From Antrihabitans stalagmiti (GTDB taxonomy: Bacteria; Actinomycetota; Actinomycetes; Mycobacteriales; Mycobacteriaceae), in the NCBI RefSeq assembly GCF_016482825.1, contig NZ_JAEMNV010000004.1, forward strand, positions 633,258 through 697,257: a stretch of 64,000 bases of DNA. Reading direction: 5' to 3'. Positions 63,961 to 64,000 of this stretch are shown one piece after another (the first letter of the stretch is position 1; every line of letters starts with the position of its first letter). The position numbers and the translations under genes were made by a program. A model generated the notes under the pieces. The model was not told the origin of the DNA. It did not search any database and worked only from the letters and a program-made list of their open reading frames with translations.

Positions 63961-64000
63961 ACCCGGCGCGTCGTGTCGGGTGGTCTTCTGGTTGCCCGTT

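Larger units (their letters stand above)
58135..64000. mobile_element. Integrated element at tRNA-Lys (left end and cargo, right end outside)
   Basis: From the tRNA-Lys half to the window end, gene content is typical of actinomycete integrative elements: an XRE-like regulator, two excisionase-type HTH proteins, a DUF2637 membrane/HTH protein, a winged-helix protein with zinc ribbon, and overlapping small orphans. GC and codon choice are visibly lower than in the backbone. No integrase, replication initiator, FtsK/Tra or conjugation gene is in the visible part, so the type (AICE, prophage or satellite) cannot be decided. Confidence 0.7.

Overview
The window comes from a mycolic-acid-bearing actinomycete, most likely a Rhodococcus or Nocardiaceae relative within the Mycobacteriales. 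The evidence is high GC with frequent GTG and TTG starts and ATGA/GTGA overlaps, an antigen-85-type mycolyl esterase, mycothiol synthase, a DesA1-type acyl-ACP desaturase, LmeA, an orphan GlnR-type regulator and a DUF3073 protein. From memory, the backbone follows the Mycobacterium tuberculosis Rv0787A-Rv0824c neighbourhood: purS-purQ, M18 aminopeptidase, purL, purF, purM, DUF3073, YgfZ, aminodeoxychorismate-lyase-like enzyme, FABP-like protein, sseC2-cysA2, thioredoxin, LmeA, GlnR, mshD, pstB, phoU, LCP protein, Dus and desA1. Lineage-specific insertions interrupt it.

Layout. 1-2.3 kb: a truncated sensor kinase divergent from a DctA dicarboxylate transporter, with two CRP/GlxR-like palindromes between them. 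2.3-7.7 kb: a DUF2334 deacetylase-like protein, an MBL hydrolase, purSQ, an MFS transporter, a YiaA/B protein and an M18 peptidase. 7.8-10.7 kb: an accessory cassette resembling a type VII secretion effector locus, with an EspC-like protein, a WXG-motif protein and two tandem membrane-anchored paralogues, the second frameshifted. 10.9-19 kb: purL, a membrane alpha/beta hydrolase, a CPBP protease, a sterol-carrier-like protein, a YhgE/Pip membrane protein and purF. 19-26 kb: an oligopeptide ABC importer operon and a divergent TetR/DUF2236 pair. 26-32 kb: purM, DUF3073, the ygfZ-MOSC-asparaginase operon and the mycolyltransferase-like gene. 32-39 kb: an aminotransferase IV and cydABDC (cytochrome bd and its assembly exporter).

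38.9-46.7 kb: a region with two interleaved stem pairs (possible tandem pseudoknots), then an HTH/Clp-N protein with a leaderless-type promoter, an SDR, an FABP-like protein, a cysteine-attenuated sulfurtransferase operon led by a 22-codon polycysteine leader peptide, thioredoxin-LmeA, glnR and mshD. 46.8-51.9 kb: the phosphate regulon pstSCAB and a convergent phoU, each behind a PHO box. 51.9-58.1 kb: an LCP cell-wall ligase, Dus, DesA, DUF937, an acyl-CoA-binding protein and a MmcQ/YjbR protein.

From 58.1 kb to the end the character changes. A 49-nt fragment of tRNA-Lys (3' half only) marks one end of an integrated element. The element carries an HTH/TPR-like regulator, a 2H-phosphoesterase, two excisionase-type HTH proteins, a DUF2637 membrane/HTH fusion, a winged-helix/zinc-ribbon protein and several orphans, and ends the window in repeats resembling an IS21-type terminus. 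No integrase is visible, so the far end lies outside the window.

Functional themes are de novo purine synthesis (purS, Q, L, F, M), phosphate starvation, sulfur/thiol metabolism (CysA2, thioredoxin, MshD, polycysteine leader), cell-envelope mycolate biology, and microaerobic or stress respiration (cydABDC). The most unusual signals are the tandem pseudoknot-like region, the type VII-like cassette and the family of three large intergenic palindromes.
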